A stretch of DNA of 59,063 nucleotides from an uncultured Pelagibacteraceae bacterium (GCA_902539035.1 CACBHL010000003.1:1-59063), one strand, 5' to 3'; positions 23,690 through 34,287 are shown, numbered from the stretch's first letter. A program made the numbers and translations. Notes: a model not told the origin generated them from the sequence alone.

Positions 23690-23811
23690 TGACACCAGAC
23701 AAAAAAACAAAAAAAAAGAATATTTTAACTGCGATAGCAATCTTAGCTTTTATGGTTTTCTTGTTTGTATTTACTTTATATAATGTTGGAGTTTTTGATA
23801 GACAGATATGA
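23686..23811 (+). CDS. small single-TM protein of the cox operon (41 aa)
   Basis: MMTPDKKTKKKNILTAIAILAFMVFLFVFTLYNVGVFDRQI; start overlaps ctaB stop and stop overlaps ctaG start (ATGA); not in ORF track. Confidence 0.7.
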   Translation: MMTPDKKTKKKNILTAIAILAFMVFLFVFTLYNVGVFDRQI

Positions 23812-24341
23812 TTAAGAAAAAAACATTAACGCCAATACTGCTTGCAGGAATATTCTGCTTAATGCTAGGCCTGTCTTTTGCTGCGGTGCCACTTTATGAT
23901 TTATTTTGTAGAGTGACTGGTTTTGGAGGAACAACACAAGTTTCTAAAGAGCCGCCAAAAATGGTTTTAGATAAAATTGTAAGTGTTAGATTTGATACTA
24001 ATGTAAATAATCTCACGTGGGATTTTAAAGCAAAATCTAATGTAATGGATGTTAAAGTTGGTCAAGTTAACAAAATAGAATTTGAGGTAGAAAATTATGG
24101 TGATGACACCACTTATGGAGTTGCTACCTTTAATGTATCACCCTCAAGTTTTGGAAAATATTATAGTAAATTAGGTTGTTTTTGTTTTGAAAAGCAAGAA
24201 TTAAAAGCTGGAGAAAAAGCAACTTATGTTATGACTTTTTATTTAGACCCAGAACTTGTAAATGATCCAACAGTAAAAAATTTACAGGATGTAACTATGT
24301 CGTATACTTTTTTCTCGACAGATTACTATAAACAATCATAA
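23808..24341 (+). CDS. ctaG: cytochrome c oxidase assembly protein CtaG/Cox11
   Basis: AAVPLYDLFCRVTGFGGTTQ, KLGCFCFEKQELKAGE Cu-binding motif. Confidence 0.96.
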   Translation: MIKKKTLTPILLAGIFCLMLGLSFAAVPLYDLFCRVTGFGGTTQVSKEPPKMVLDKIVSVRFDTNVNNLTWDFKAKSNVMDVKVGQVNKIEFEVENYGDDTTYGVATFNVSPSSFGKYYSKLGCFCFEKQELKAGEKATYVMTFYLDPELVNDPTVKNLQDVTMSYTFFSTDYYKQS

Positions 24342-24350
24342 TCACGAAAA

Positions 24351-25139
24351 ATGTCAGCTGAAAAAAAACACGACTATCACTTAGTAGATCCAAGTCCTTG
24401 GCCTATCTATGTATCCTTTTCATGTTTAGTATTAGCAATAGGTACAATTTTTTACATGCATAACGATGTTTCATGGGGAATGTATCTTGGACTGGCATTA
24501 GTTATTTACGGAGCCTACATGTGGTTCAGAGATGTTGTGATTGAAGCAGAGCATCAAGGTCATCATACCCCTGTTGTACAAATTCATCACCGTTATGGAA
24601 TGACATTATTTATTGCATCAGAAGTAATGTTCTTTGTTGCTTGGTTCTGGGCTTACTTTGATATTAGTCTATTTCCAAATGAATTTGTTGGAAATGTTTG
24701 GCCGCCAAAAGATATAGAAACATTTGATCCATGGGATATCCCACTAATTAATACCTTAGTATTATTGTTATCTGGAACTACAGTTACATGGTCTCACCAT
24801 TCTTTACTTGAAGGTGATAGAAAAGGATTTATTCAAGGATTAACTGCAACAGTTGTTCTTGGTTTCTTTTTTACATTACTACAAGCATATGAATATCATC
24901 ATGCCACTTTTGATTATTCAGGGCACATTTATGGAGCAGTTTTTTATATGGCTACAGGTTTCCACGGATTTCACGTAATAGTTGGAACAATATTTTTAGC
25001 TGTTTGTTTATGGCGAGGAAAATTAGGTCACTTTACTAAAGACCATCATTTTGGATTTGAAGCAGCAGCTTGGTACTGGCATTTTGTTGATGTAGTTTGG
25101 TTATTCTTATTTGCTGCCATTTATATTTGGGGAAGTTAA
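24351..25139 (+). CDS. ctaE: cytochrome c oxidase subunit III
   Basis: FIASEVMFFVAWFWAYFD, WYWHFVDVVWLFLFAAIYIWG. Confidence 0.97.
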   Translation: MSAEKKHDYHLVDPSPWPIYVSFSCLVLAIGTIFYMHNDVSWGMYLGLALVIYGAYMWFRDVVIEAEHQGHHTPVVQIHHRYGMTLFIASEVMFFVAWFWAYFDISLFPNEFVGNVWPPKDIETFDPWDIPLINTLVLLLSGTTVTWSHHSLLEGDRKGFIQGLTATVVLGFFFTLLQAYEYHHATFDYSGHIYGAVFYMATGFHGFHVIVGTIFLAVCLWRGKLGHFTKDHHFGFEAAAWYWHFVDVVWLFLFAAIYIWGS

Positions 25140-25149
25140 TATACAACTC

Positions 25150-25803
25150 TTGAAGAATAAATTTTTATTTTCAGTATTTGTTTGGTTTATAATTCTTATA
25201 CTTCTCTCATTAGGTTTTTGGCAAATTTATAGACTAAATTGGAAGCTAGATTTAATAAATCAAATTGAAAATTCTCTAAAAAATGATCCTGTAGAATTAA
25301 CTCAAACCAATAAAAAAAACTATTTAAGAATAAAAACCTCAGGTCAAATTGATTTTGATAATCAAATTTACTTATATCATTTGAATGAAAAAGGAAAACC
25401 TGGGTTTGAAGTAGTGAATCCAATATTGATTGAAAATGAAAACTTTTTAATTAACAGAGGCTGGATACCTTTTGATAAAAAAGATCTACCAGAAATCAAT
25501 CAAATCAATCAAAATGAAATACTTGGAACTTTAATGTTACAATCTAAGTCAAGTATGTTTAAGCCCCAAAATGAAATTAAAAAAAATTATTGGTTCACCC
25601 TTGATAGAGATGACATTTTTAATCAGACTGGAAGAAAATTTTCTAATTATATTATTTATTTAAATGGAAACTATAAAATTCCAAAACCAAGAGTGATCAC
25701 TGCAAAAATTTCAAACAATCATAAAAAGTATGCAATTACTTGGTTTTCAATGGCGATTTCAATTCTTTTAATATATCTATATTTTAGAAAAAAAAATTAT
25801 TAG
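25150..25803 (+). CDS. SURF1 family cytochrome oxidase assembly protein
   Basis: SLGFWQIYRLNWKLDLI, FLINRGWIPFDKK, ITWFSMAISILLIYLYF; start uncertain (TTG at 25150 proposed, ORF track gives 25111). Confidence 0.88.
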   Translation: MKNKFLFSVFVWFIILILLSLGFWQIYRLNWKLDLINQIENSLKNDPVELTQTNKKNYLRIKTSGQIDFDNQIYLYHLNEKGKPGFEVVNPILIENENFLINRGWIPFDKKDLPEINQINQNEILGTLMLQSKSSMFKPQNEIKKNYWFTLDRDDIFNQTGRKFSNYIIYLNGNYKIPKPRVITAKISNNHKKYAITWFSMAISILLIYLYFRKKNY

Positions 25804-27186
25804 ATGAAGTATATAAGCACAAGAGACAAATCAAAAAACTTTGAATTTAAAGATGTTTTTATTAAAGGCCTTGCTGATGATGGTGGTCTTTTTATCCCAG
25901 AGACTTTACACAAATATTCAGAATCTGAAATTAGTGATTTTAAAAAACTAAATTATTCAGATTTAGCAAAAAAAATTATTCATCCATTTATTGGTAATTT
26001 TACTTCAGAAGGAGAGTTAAGTAAAATAATAGAAAAATCCTACTCAGTTTTCAGAAAAGATAATGTTATTGATCTTATTAAAGTGGGTGACCGTTCCGTG
26101 CTTGAATTGTTTCATGGTCCAACCTTAGCTTTTAAAGATGTTGCAATGCAACTCTTGGGTAATTTTTATGAATTTTATTTAAATAATGAAAATGAAAAGA
26201 TTAATATTGTAGTTGCTACATCAGGAGATACTGGTGCAGCTGCCATAGATGCAATTAAAGGAAAAAAAAACTTAAATATATTTGTTCTACATCCTTATAA
26301 CCGTATTTCACCTGTTCAAAGAAAATTAATGACAACTGGAAAAGATGAGAATGTATTCAATATTGCTGTAAAAGGTAACTTCGATGATTGTCAAAATTTG
26401 GTTAAATCCATGTTTTCAGATAAAGAATTTTCTAATCAGATAAACATGTCTGGTGTTAATTCAATTAATTGGGCCCGAATTATTGCGCAAAGTGTATATT
26501 ATTTTTATTGTTATTTTTTAGCCGAGGATGACAATCAGCCAATAAATTTTTCAGTACCAACTGGAAATTTTGGAGATGTATACGCAGGTTATTTGGCAAA
26601 GAAGTTGGGTCTTCCAATTAATAAATTAATAGTAGCCACAAATCAAAACGACATTTTACATAGAGCTATTTCAAAAGGTAAATATGAGGCTGAATATGTC
26701 TCTGAAACTATTTCGCCAAGTATGGACATTCAAATTGCAAGTAATTTTGAGAGATTAATTTATGATTTAAATAATCATGATAGTTCACAAACTTTAGATG
26801 ATATGAAAACCATTAAACAGAATGGTAAATATTCAATCGACGATGAGAAATTAAAAAAAATTAATCAAGATTTTTTGTCGGCAAGAATGAGTGAGCAGGA
26901 AACACTAGATGTGATAAAAAATATTTATGAAAAATTTAATATGGTTTTAGATCCACACACCGCTATAGGGTATGGAGCTTTTGATAAACATAATTTAAAA
27001 GGAAACAATATTGTTCTTGCAACTGCACACCCATGTAAATTTCCAGATGCAATTTTAAAGGCTATAAACTTGAAATCTGATTTACCAAATGAATTAAAGT
27101 TTATTTTGGATGAGAAAGAAAATTATGGTATAATTGAAAATAATCTCAAAGAAATTAAACAATATATTTTAGGAAAAATTAAGTGA
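25804..27186 (+). CDS. thrC: threonine synthase
   Basis: MKYISTRDKSKNFEFKDVFIKGLADDGGLFIPE, LELFHGPTLAFKDVAMQ, ATSGDTGAAAI. Confidence 0.96.
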   Translation: MKYISTRDKSKNFEFKDVFIKGLADDGGLFIPETLHKYSESEISDFKKLNYSDLAKKIIHPFIGNFTSEGELSKIIEKSYSVFRKDNVIDLIKVGDRSVLELFHGPTLAFKDVAMQLLGNFYEFYLNNENEKINIVVATSGDTGAAAIDAIKGKKNLNIFVLHPYNRISPVQRKLMTTGKDENVFNIAVKGNFDDCQNLVKSMFSDKEFSNQINMSGVNSINWARIIAQSVYYFYCYFLAEDDNQPINFSVPTGNFGDVYAGYLAKKLGLPINKLIVATNQNDILHRAISKGKYEAEYVSETISPSMDIQIASNFERLIYDLNNHDSSQTLDDMKTIKQNGKYSIDDEKLKKINQDFLSARMSEQETLDVIKNIYEKFNMVLDPHTAIGYGAFDKHNLKGNNIVLATAHPCKFPDAILKAINLKSDLPNELKFILDEKENYGIIENNLKEIKQYILGKIK

Positions 27187-27671
27187 AAATTAAAGAGGGA
27201 GATAAAATTCCAAATTCAGAATTTTACTATTTAGACGAAACTGGTGCTCCAAAAAAAATATCTACATCTGAGTTGTTTAATAATAATAAAACAATAGTTA
27301 TAGGGGTTCCTGGAGCTTTTACTAAAGTTTGCTCTGCTAAACATTTGCCAGGTTATGTTAACAATTTTGAAGATGCTAAAAAAAAAGGGATTACCAAAAT
27401 TATTTGTGTTTCAGTAAATGATCCAAATGTAATGAAAGCTTGGGGTGATAGTCAAAAGGTAGAGGACAAGATTTTTATGGCAGCAGATCCATACTGTGAA
27501 TTTACTAAATTAATTGGTGCAGATATTGATAGATTTGACAGAGGTCAAGGAATGAGATCAGCAAGATATACCATGCTTGTTGAAAATAATATTGCAGCTA
27601 AAATAAAAGCTGAGGAAGATACTGCGACTTGTGAGATGTCAGCAGCAGAAAATTTTTTAGACTCAATTTAA
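27183..27671 (+). CDS. peroxiredoxin (Prx5-like)
   Basis: GVPGAFTKVCSAKHLPGYV, CVSVNDPNVMKAWG. Confidence 0.92.
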   Translation: MKIKEGDKIPNSEFYYLDETGAPKKISTSELFNNNKTIVIGVPGAFTKVCSAKHLPGYVNNFEDAKKKGITKIICVSVNDPNVMKAWGDSQKVEDKIFMAADPYCEFTKLIGADIDRFDRGQGMRSARYTMLVENNIAAKIKAEEDTATCEMSAAENFLDSI

Positions 27672-28088
27672 ATTAGCTGCTTCTTTAGCCAACATATCTA
27701 CTTCTTCATTTAGAGGGTCACCCGCATGTGCCTTAACCCAATTCCATTTTACATTTAAAGATTGATTTAATTTATATAACTCAATCCATAAATCTTTGTT
27801 CTTAACATCTTCTTTTTTTGAAGTTTTCCAATTATTTAATACCCAAGTATTAATCCATTCGGTTATTCCGTTTTTTACATATTTTGAGTCTGTAAAAATT
27901 TCTATAGGATCTTTTGGACTCATATTTTTTAATGCGTTTATAGGAGCCATAAGTTCCATTCTGTTATTGGTAGTATTTTTTTCTTTACCACTAATTTTTT
28001 TAATTTCACCATTAATATTAATTATTGCAGCCCACCCCCCATTGCCTGGATTTGATAGGCAGGAACCATCTGTATAAATTTTTATCAT
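27663..28088 (-). CDS. rnhA: ribonuclease HI
   Basis: IYTDGSCLSNPGNGGWAAII, NNRMELMAPINAL, IFTDSKYVKNGI, WVKAHAGDPLNEEVD. Confidence 0.96.
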   Translation of the reverse strand: MIKIYTDGSCLSNPGNGGWAAIININGEIKKISGKEKNTTNNRMELMAPINALKNMSPKDPIEIFTDSKYVKNGITEWINTWVLNNWKTSKKEDVKNKDLWIELYKLNQSLNVKWNWVKAHAGDPLNEEVDMLAKEAANLN

Positions 28089-29053
28089 CTGGATAAATAA
28101 TCCTTATGAGAATGCAATCTATTATGAGCAAGAAGTTTTTCATAATACTCGTTAGGATTTTTTATTTTAATCAAAGCAGTTTTAGGAGTATTAGAATAAT
28201 CGTAAAGTCTAGTTAATAAATAACGTAAAGCTGCTCCTCTACATAGGACATTAATAGCTTTTTTTTCTCGAGAAGAAATTTTCTTAATACTTTCATAGCC
28301 TTTAATTAAACTTTTGATTTTTCGTTTATTAATTAAAAATTTTTTACCCTTTAAATCAAAACACAAAGCATTAATACAAATTGCAATCTCATACATAAAA
28401 TAATCGTTTCCAGCGAAATAGAAATCTATAATTCCAGAAAGTTTATTTTTCTTAAAAAAAATATTATCTATAAACAAATCTCCATGAATGATTCCGTGGG
28501 GTAATTTTTTTGGCCAATATCGATTAATATCCTTTAAATTATTTTTTAAAAAAAAATCTAATTTTGAGAATTTATTACGTTTAAAGTTAATACTTTTTAG
28601 TAAAGGATTAAGATTTTTAATACCCATAGAATTTTTACGATATAGTTTTAGTTTTCTTGTAACCAAATGCATTCGTGCAGCAATTTTGCCAACAGCGTAA
28701 CAATCTTTGATATTAAGTCTTTTTTTATCTTTTCCATCCAAAAAAGAGACAATACAGGCAGTCTTTTTTTTCAATTTTATCAGATAACTATTATTTTTGG
28801 TTCTTAGAGGTTTTGGACAATTTATCTTAGATCTGTTTAAATTATCCATTAGTTTCATAAAAAAGGGAACCTCTTTTTTTGAAACTCTTTTTTCGAAAAT
28901 AGTTAAGATAAATTTTTCATTTTTTGATTTTAATAAATAATTTGTATTTTCAATTCCTTGCTTAATCCCTTGGAAACTTACGATTTTATCAATATCAAAC
29001 TTATTGTTTATTAGCTTAATATCATCTTTGTCTATTTTTGTATAAACAGCCAT
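28085..29053 (-). CDS. thrB: homoserine kinase (type II, APH fold)
   Basis: FQGIKQGIENTNYLL, LPHGIIHGDLFIDNIFF, GIIDFYFAGNDYFMYEIAI. Confidence 0.93.
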   Translation of the reverse strand: MAVYTKIDKDDIKLINNKFDIDKIVSFQGIKQGIENTNYLLKSKNEKFILTIFEKRVSKKEVPFFMKLMDNLNRSKINCPKPLRTKNNSYLIKLKKKTACIVSFLDGKDKKRLNIKDCYAVGKIAARMHLVTRKLKLYRKNSMGIKNLNPLLKSINFKRNKFSKLDFFLKNNLKDINRYWPKKLPHGIIHGDLFIDNIFFKKNKLSGIIDFYFAGNDYFMYEIAICINALCFDLKGKKFLINKRKIKSLIKGYESIKKISSREKKAINVLCRGAALRYLLTRLYDYSNTPKTALIKIKNPNEYYEKLLAHNRLHSHKDYLSR

Positions 29054-29998
29054 CTAATTTAATTTGTTGGGGACTTTAAAAACTACATTCTCTTTTATTA
29101 TTTCAACTTCATTTATCTTTACAGTAAATTTTTTTTTTAATGCATTTATGAAATTTTCAACTAAAATTTCCGGAGCAGATGCACCTGACGAAATACCTAT
29201 AGTACTAAACTTTTCTATTTCATTATATGGAATTTCACTTTCTGAATGAATTAAATGTGCATTTTCACATCCAGATTTTTTTGCAACTTCAACTAATCTT
29301 ACGGAATTTGAGGAATTTCTACTTCCGATTACAAAAAACATTTCACATTTTTTGGCAATATTTTTAACAGCAGTCTGCCTATTAGTTGTGGCATAACAAA
29401 TATCTTCCTTCATTGGTTCTTTCATTGATGGAAATTTGTCCTTTAAAATTTTTATAATTTCTTTGGTATCATCTACTGATAATGTCGTTTGAGTTATATA
29501 GGCAATTTTATCATATTTTTCATTATGATAATTTTTAGCCTCATCCTCATTCTGAATTAGTCTTACCGCACCATTTGGGAGCTGCCCCATAGTTCCAATA
29601 ACTTCTGGATGGTTTTCGTGTCCAATTAAAATAATATGATATCCAGCTTTGTTCAGATTTTCTGCTTCTCTATGTACTTTTGAAACTAAAGGACATGTTG
29701 CATCAACATAAGTCATTTTATAGTTTTTTGCATCTTCTGGTATTTTTTTTGGTACACCATGAGCCGAAAAAATAACGGGTCTCGTTTTGTCTTTAATCTC
29801 TTCAAGCTCTTCTACAAATATGGCACCTTTATTTTTTAGATCATCAACTACGTGTTTGTTATGAACAATTTCATGACGAACATAGACTGGAGAACCAAAT
29901 TTATGAATTGATTTTTCAACAATTTCTATTGCTCGTTCAACACCTGCACAAAATCCACGAGGAGCAGATAAAAGGATATTTAATTTTTTATTTTTCAT
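29054..29998 (-). CDS. ispH: 4-hydroxy-3-methylbut-2-enyl diphosphate reductase
   Basis: LSAPRGFCAGVERAIEIVE, VDATCPLVSKVHRE, GSRNSSNSVRLVEVA. Confidence 0.97.
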   Translation of the reverse strand: MKNKKLNILLSAPRGFCAGVERAIEIVEKSIHKFGSPVYVRHEIVHNKHVVDDLKNKGAIFVEELEEIKDKTRPVIFSAHGVPKKIPEDAKNYKMTYVDATCPLVSKVHREAENLNKAGYHIILIGHENHPEVIGTMGQLPNGAVRLIQNEDEAKNYHNEKYDKIAYITQTTLSVDDTKEIIKILKDKFPSMKEPMKEDICYATTNRQTAVKNIAKKCEMFFVIGSRNSSNSVRLVEVAKKSGCENAHLIHSESEIPYNEIEKFSTIGISSGASAPEILVENFINALKKKFTVKINEVEIIKENVVFKVPNKLN

Positions 29999-30923
29999 TT
30001 TTTTCTAAAAAATATTCCAGCAATATATGTGGAAAGGTTAAAGACGCCAAACCTATAAAAATAATTTTTAATATTGCACTATTTAACTCATAGACATTAT
30101 TTAGGAAATAAAGACCCACTAAACAGAAAATAGCAGTTAAAACTGTTAAGGGAAAAGCTTTTTTAACAAATAATTTAAAACCATTTTTTAGATTGGTGTT
30201 ATCTATTTCAATAGCAAGTGAGATTATGTGTCTAATAGAATGTAAAAAACAAAAGTACACGGTAAATGCAACTAATGGAGATAAGTAATAATTTAAAATT
30301 ATAATTGAGAAGAAATCCAAAAAAATTACAAATTTTTTAAAGTTAAACTCAATTAAAAATAAAGTGATACTCGACAGTGCACTTAAACCAATAGCTATTT
30401 CAATTATTTTAAAATTTTCAATAAAGCTCAAACTTGAATAAAATTGTTCATTATTGATCAGCAACATTTTAAATATCACCACCGTCTCATCAAAATTGAA
30501 GTACAAAGGAGAGATAATAACTAACAAACCTCTGAAAAAATAAAGTATTGAGGTTAGGTTTGAACTTTTATTTATTAAAAAATATGTATCCTCTTTACCA
30601 AAATGAAATGAAGCAACTGTTAAAAAAATTATTAAGGTAATAGATGGTACTATTGTCCATATCAATATCACTGATAGAGATATTAATATATATATTAAAT
30701 AAAAAATATAAAATTTTTTGATATTTAAAATTGTTAAAAGCTTTTTACCCTTAATATGATCTAGGGCACCATGAGATACGCCTATAATTAAAATAAGTAG
30801 TAAACAAAATAAAGTAGAGATGTTTAAATTACTTAATTTAAAAATAGTAACGGAAAATATATTACAAAATAAAAAAAAAATTAATGAGTGATATAAATTA
30901 ATTTTTTTTATCTGATTATTCAT
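29988..30923 (-). CDS. blh: beta-carotene 15,15'-dioxygenase, Brp/Blh family
   Basis: Multi-TM; GVSHGALDH, SFHFGKEDTYF, CFLHSIRHI His-containing motifs; adjacent to crtY. Confidence 0.87.
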   Translation of the reverse strand: MNNQIKKINLYHSLIFFLFCNIFSVTIFKLSNLNISTLFCLLLILIIGVSHGALDHIKGKKLLTILNIKKFYIFYLIYILISLSVILIWTIVPSITLIIFLTVASFHFGKEDTYFLINKSSNLTSILYFFRGLLVIISPLYFNFDETVVIFKMLLINNEQFYSSLSFIENFKIIEIAIGLSALSSITLFLIEFNFKKFVIFLDFFSIIILNYYLSPLVAFTVYFCFLHSIRHIISLAIEIDNTNLKNGFKLFVKKAFPLTVLTAIFCLVGLYFLNNVYELNSAILKIIFIGLASLTFPHILLEYFLEKNEK

Positions 30924-30924
30924 C

Positions 30925-31989
30925 TCAAAATAATTCTTTCAAGAATATCCATTTAGGCATTTTAGAAATAATTCCTAAATCTTCTTTAAAATTACTCTTA
31001 TTAGATAAAAAATTAATTACTCCACTTGGTGAACTATTAAATAATTTATAAAATATTTGCCCCATTTGAGCTGGATTATTTTTTAGAACTTTCAAGAAAA
31101 TTTTATCTAAGAATTCATATTTTTTTTTAATTTTAAATAATTTAACATCAGTGATTCTTTCTATATTTTCTCTGATATATTTACTTTGTTCTTGTATATT
31201 CAAAAAAGTATATCCAGTGCTCAATCTTGTCATACCTCCAGCTGTGCCTATATTTATTTCTTTTGATTTTTTTAAATTATTAGCTCTAAAAAGAGGAATA
31301 GCTCCTGTTTCTTTATAATTCACTTTACAATTTCTTATATTTAGGTGATTTGCTAAATAATCATCAATTTGTTGATCGTAGTCTTTGAGTTTCTCATTAT
31401 TAATCTCTGAAATCCAAGTAGTTTCTATCAAAGCTTTTCTTTTTGAAAAAGGGAGTGTGTAAAAGAAGTGAACTCTATTTCTTTGTTCACAAGCAAAATC
31501 CATCAAGTTAAAAATCTCATCATCAAAAAAATCTTTATCAGTTTCAACTTCAATTCCACAAAAGTGCTGCCATAAATTATTATTGTTATCCTTTTGGTTG
31601 CTTACACTATTAAAAACTACAGAATTTAATGTAGAGATTTCATTAATATTTTTAAAAAAAAAAATATTTTTATTTTTTTGTAAACGTTTTAAAATTTTTT
31701 GATAAAAGGTTCCACTATCGATACTTTGATATGGAGTTTTTTTACACTCTAAATATTTTACTTTATTAGGAGAATTAACAGTAAAATTTTCCCAACTTTT
31801 TATTACACAGTCTTCAAAATTGTGTGGAATAACTTTCCAAAAAGACCATGTTTTATCTCTTTTATATTCACTTCTGGGCTCGATTATTGCTAAAGTTTTA
31901 TCTTTTAACTTTTCATAGATTTCTAATTCATATGCTAAAGATAATCCTGCACAACCACCTCCAATAATTATATAATCAAATTCTTTCAT
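30925..31989 (-). CDS. crtY: lycopene beta-cyclase
   Basis: DYIIIGGGCAGLSLAYEL, DKTWSFW, LIETTWIS, GTAGGMTRLSTGYTF. Confidence 0.9.
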   Translation of the reverse strand: MKEFDYIIIGGGCAGLSLAYELEIYEKLKDKTLAIIEPRSEYKRDKTWSFWKVIPHNFEDCVIKSWENFTVNSPNKVKYLECKKTPYQSIDSGTFYQKILKRLQKNKNIFFFKNINEISTLNSVVFNSVSNQKDNNNNLWQHFCGIEVETDKDFFDDEIFNLMDFACEQRNRVHFFYTLPFSKRKALIETTWISEINNEKLKDYDQQIDDYLANHLNIRNCKVNYKETGAIPLFRANNLKKSKEINIGTAGGMTRLSTGYTFLNIQEQSKYIRENIERITDVKLFKIKKKYEFLDKIFLKVLKNNPAQMGQIFYKLFNSSPSGVINFLSNKSNFKEDLGIISKMPKWIFLKELF

Positions 31990-32827
31990 TTAAGTCTATT
32001 TCTTCATTAATTAAAAAATGATCATGCTGAATATTATCATCATTTTTATTTGTTAATATCAGTTTTATTAGGTCAAAACTTGAAAAAATAGTTTCAACTA
32101 CTTTTTCTAATTTAGTTACATAAATTTTTCCTGATCTTTTGTAATTTTCAAAATTTTTTTTGTTTAAAATTTTATATCCAATTTTTCTATAAATTCTTCT
32201 TGCAACTAAAATAGAAAATCTAAAAGATAAGGGGATTTCTTTAATTGAGTAAAAAGAATTGTCATAAAACTTTTCTGATAATTCAATTGTAGATTTTATA
32301 TTTTCAAAATTTTTATCAATGTAGATTCTATTATTATTTAAATCCTCAATTACATCTCTTGAAATATTAGTTAATTGCATAGCGATCCCAAGATCGATAG
32401 CAGATTTTAAAGAATTTTTTTTACTTACTCTTAGTATTTTAGCCATCATTAATCCTACGGTACCTGCTACTCGATAAGAATAAAGTAATAATTCTTTTTT
32501 TGTATTTAATTTTACTTGCTCTTTAATATCTGAATTAATACCGTCAAATAAATCGTGAATAATTTCAACTGAAATATTATATTCAGAAATTATTTCCCAA
32601 ATATTTTTAATTACTGGATCCTTAAAATTTTTATTTTCGAAATTATTTTTAAATTTTTTAAACTCTTCTATCTTGGCCTCAATAGTATTTTCATCATCAG
32701 CAATATTATCAGCTACTCTACAAAAATCGTAAAGGTCTGAACATTTTTTATAAGTATCTTTTGGTAAAAAAAAACCAGCCCAGTTAAAAGATTTTGCGTA
32801 TGTTGCTAGATAGTTTTTAGCAGACAT
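31976..32827 (-). CDS. crtB: phytoene synthase
   Basis: DLYDFCRVADNIADDE, GIAMQLTNISRDVIEDLNNNRIYI. Confidence 0.94.
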   Translation of the reverse strand: MSAKNYLATYAKSFNWAGFFLPKDTYKKCSDLYDFCRVADNIADDENTIEAKIEEFKKFKNNFENKNFKDPVIKNIWEIISEYNISVEIIHDLFDGINSDIKEQVKLNTKKELLLYSYRVAGTVGLMMAKILRVSKKNSLKSAIDLGIAMQLTNISRDVIEDLNNNRIYIDKNFENIKSTIELSEKFYDNSFYSIKEIPLSFRFSILVARRIYRKIGYKILNKKNFENYKRSGKIYVTKLEKVVETIFSSFDLIKLILTNKNDDNIQHDHFLINEEIDLNERI

Positions 32828-34287
32828 TAAAGTAATTTATCCAAGACTTTTGCTGAGGATAACACACCAGGTACCCCAGCTCCTGGATGTGTTCCAGCAC
32901 CTACAAAATATAGTCCATCATAAATTTCAGATTTATTATGAAATCTAAAATACGCAGATTGAGTGAATTTAGGTTGAATTGAAAATCCAGACCCAAATTT
33001 TGTATTTAATTCTTTTTCAAAATAATCTGGCGTTAAATAAAAATCAGCTGCAATATTTTCTCTAAGATTTGGCATCAAATCTTTTTCCATTTTATCAATT
33101 ACTAAATTTTTCATATTTTCACCTTCAGTTTTCCAATCAATTTTAGATTGATTATTTGGAACTGGAACAAGAACATAGAAACAGTCATTTCCTTCAGGTG
33201 CCATTGTTTTATCTGTTGCAGAGGGTCTATGAAGATAATAGCTAATATCATTATTTAATTTCTTATTATTAAAAATATCTTCCAGATGTTCTTTATATTT
33301 ATTGCCAAACTTAATTGTGTGATGTTCAACGTTTGAATAAATTTTTTTGGTTCCAAAATAGTAAACGAAAAGACCCATTGAATATTCCATTCTTTCCTTT
33401 TTCCAATTAAAAATAAAAGAGCCTTGACCATTTTTTTTTAACATCTTTTCGTAAAAAGCAGGTGGATCTGCATTACAAACAACGTTTTCAGCATCAATAA
33501 TTTCTTGGTCATTTAATTTCACACCAGTAATTTTATTACTTTTTGAAATGATCTCAGTTACCTCACTATTTTTGATTATATCAATTCCTTCCTCAAGCAT
33601 AAGTTTTTCTAGACCTTTAATAATATTTCCTGTTCCCCCCATAGAATAATGGATTCCCCATTTTTTCTCTAAGTAAAGTATTAGTCCATAAATTGAAGTA
33701 GTGGTAAATGGATTACCTCCTACTAAAAGTGGATGCATGCTTAGCACTCTTCTTAATTTCTCATTTTTTATGAATGAAGATACTAATGAGTAAACTGATT
33801 TATAGCTTTTAAGTTTAAGGAGCGCTGGAAGTTGTTGCAGCATTGTAAAAGGTTTATCAAAAGGAACATCTGCTAACTCTGTGAAACCTTTATCAAAAAT
33901 TTTTTTTGTGAAATTTACTAATTTTTTATATCCCTCAACATCATCTTTATTAATATGTTCTATCTGTTTAATCATATTAGCCTCATCACCAGAATAGTTA
34001 AATTTAGATTTATCTTCAAAAATGAATTGGTACCAAATTTTAAGGGGAGATAACTCAATGTAGTTTTTTGGATTTTTTTGAAATAATTCAAATAACTCAT
34101 TAATCAAATACGGTGCTGTAATTACAGTTGGTCCACCATCAAATATAAAACCATTTTTTTTAAATACCCTGGCTCTACCCCCTAGATCAGGATGCTTTTC
34201 AATTAATTTAACTTGGTGGCCTTTTGCTTTTAGCCTTAAAGCTGCAGCAATTCCCCCAAATCCAGATCCAATAACTATAGAATTCAT
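32827..34287 (-). CDS. crtI: phytoene desaturase
   Basis: VIGSGFGGIAAALRLKAKGHQVKLIEKHPDLGGRA, FDGGPTVITAP, YFVGAGTHPGAGVPGVL. Confidence 0.96.
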   Translation of the reverse strand: MNSIVIGSGFGGIAAALRLKAKGHQVKLIEKHPDLGGRARVFKKNGFIFDGGPTVITAPYLINELFELFQKNPKNYIELSPLKIWYQFIFEDKSKFNYSGDEANMIKQIEHINKDDVEGYKKLVNFTKKIFDKGFTELADVPFDKPFTMLQQLPALLKLKSYKSVYSLVSSFIKNEKLRRVLSMHPLLVGGNPFTTTSIYGLILYLEKKWGIHYSMGGTGNIIKGLEKLMLEEGIDIIKNSEVTEIISKSNKITGVKLNDQEIIDAENVVCNADPPAFYEKMLKKNGQGSFIFNWKKERMEYSMGLFVYYFGTKKIYSNVEHHTIKFGNKYKEHLEDIFNNKKLNNDISYYLHRPSATDKTMAPEGNDCFYVLVPVPNNQSKIDWKTEGENMKNLVIDKMEKDLMPNLRENIAADFYLTPDYFEKELNTKFGSGFSIQPKFTQSAYFRFHNKSEIYDGLYFVGAGTHPGAGVPGVLSSAKVLDKLL

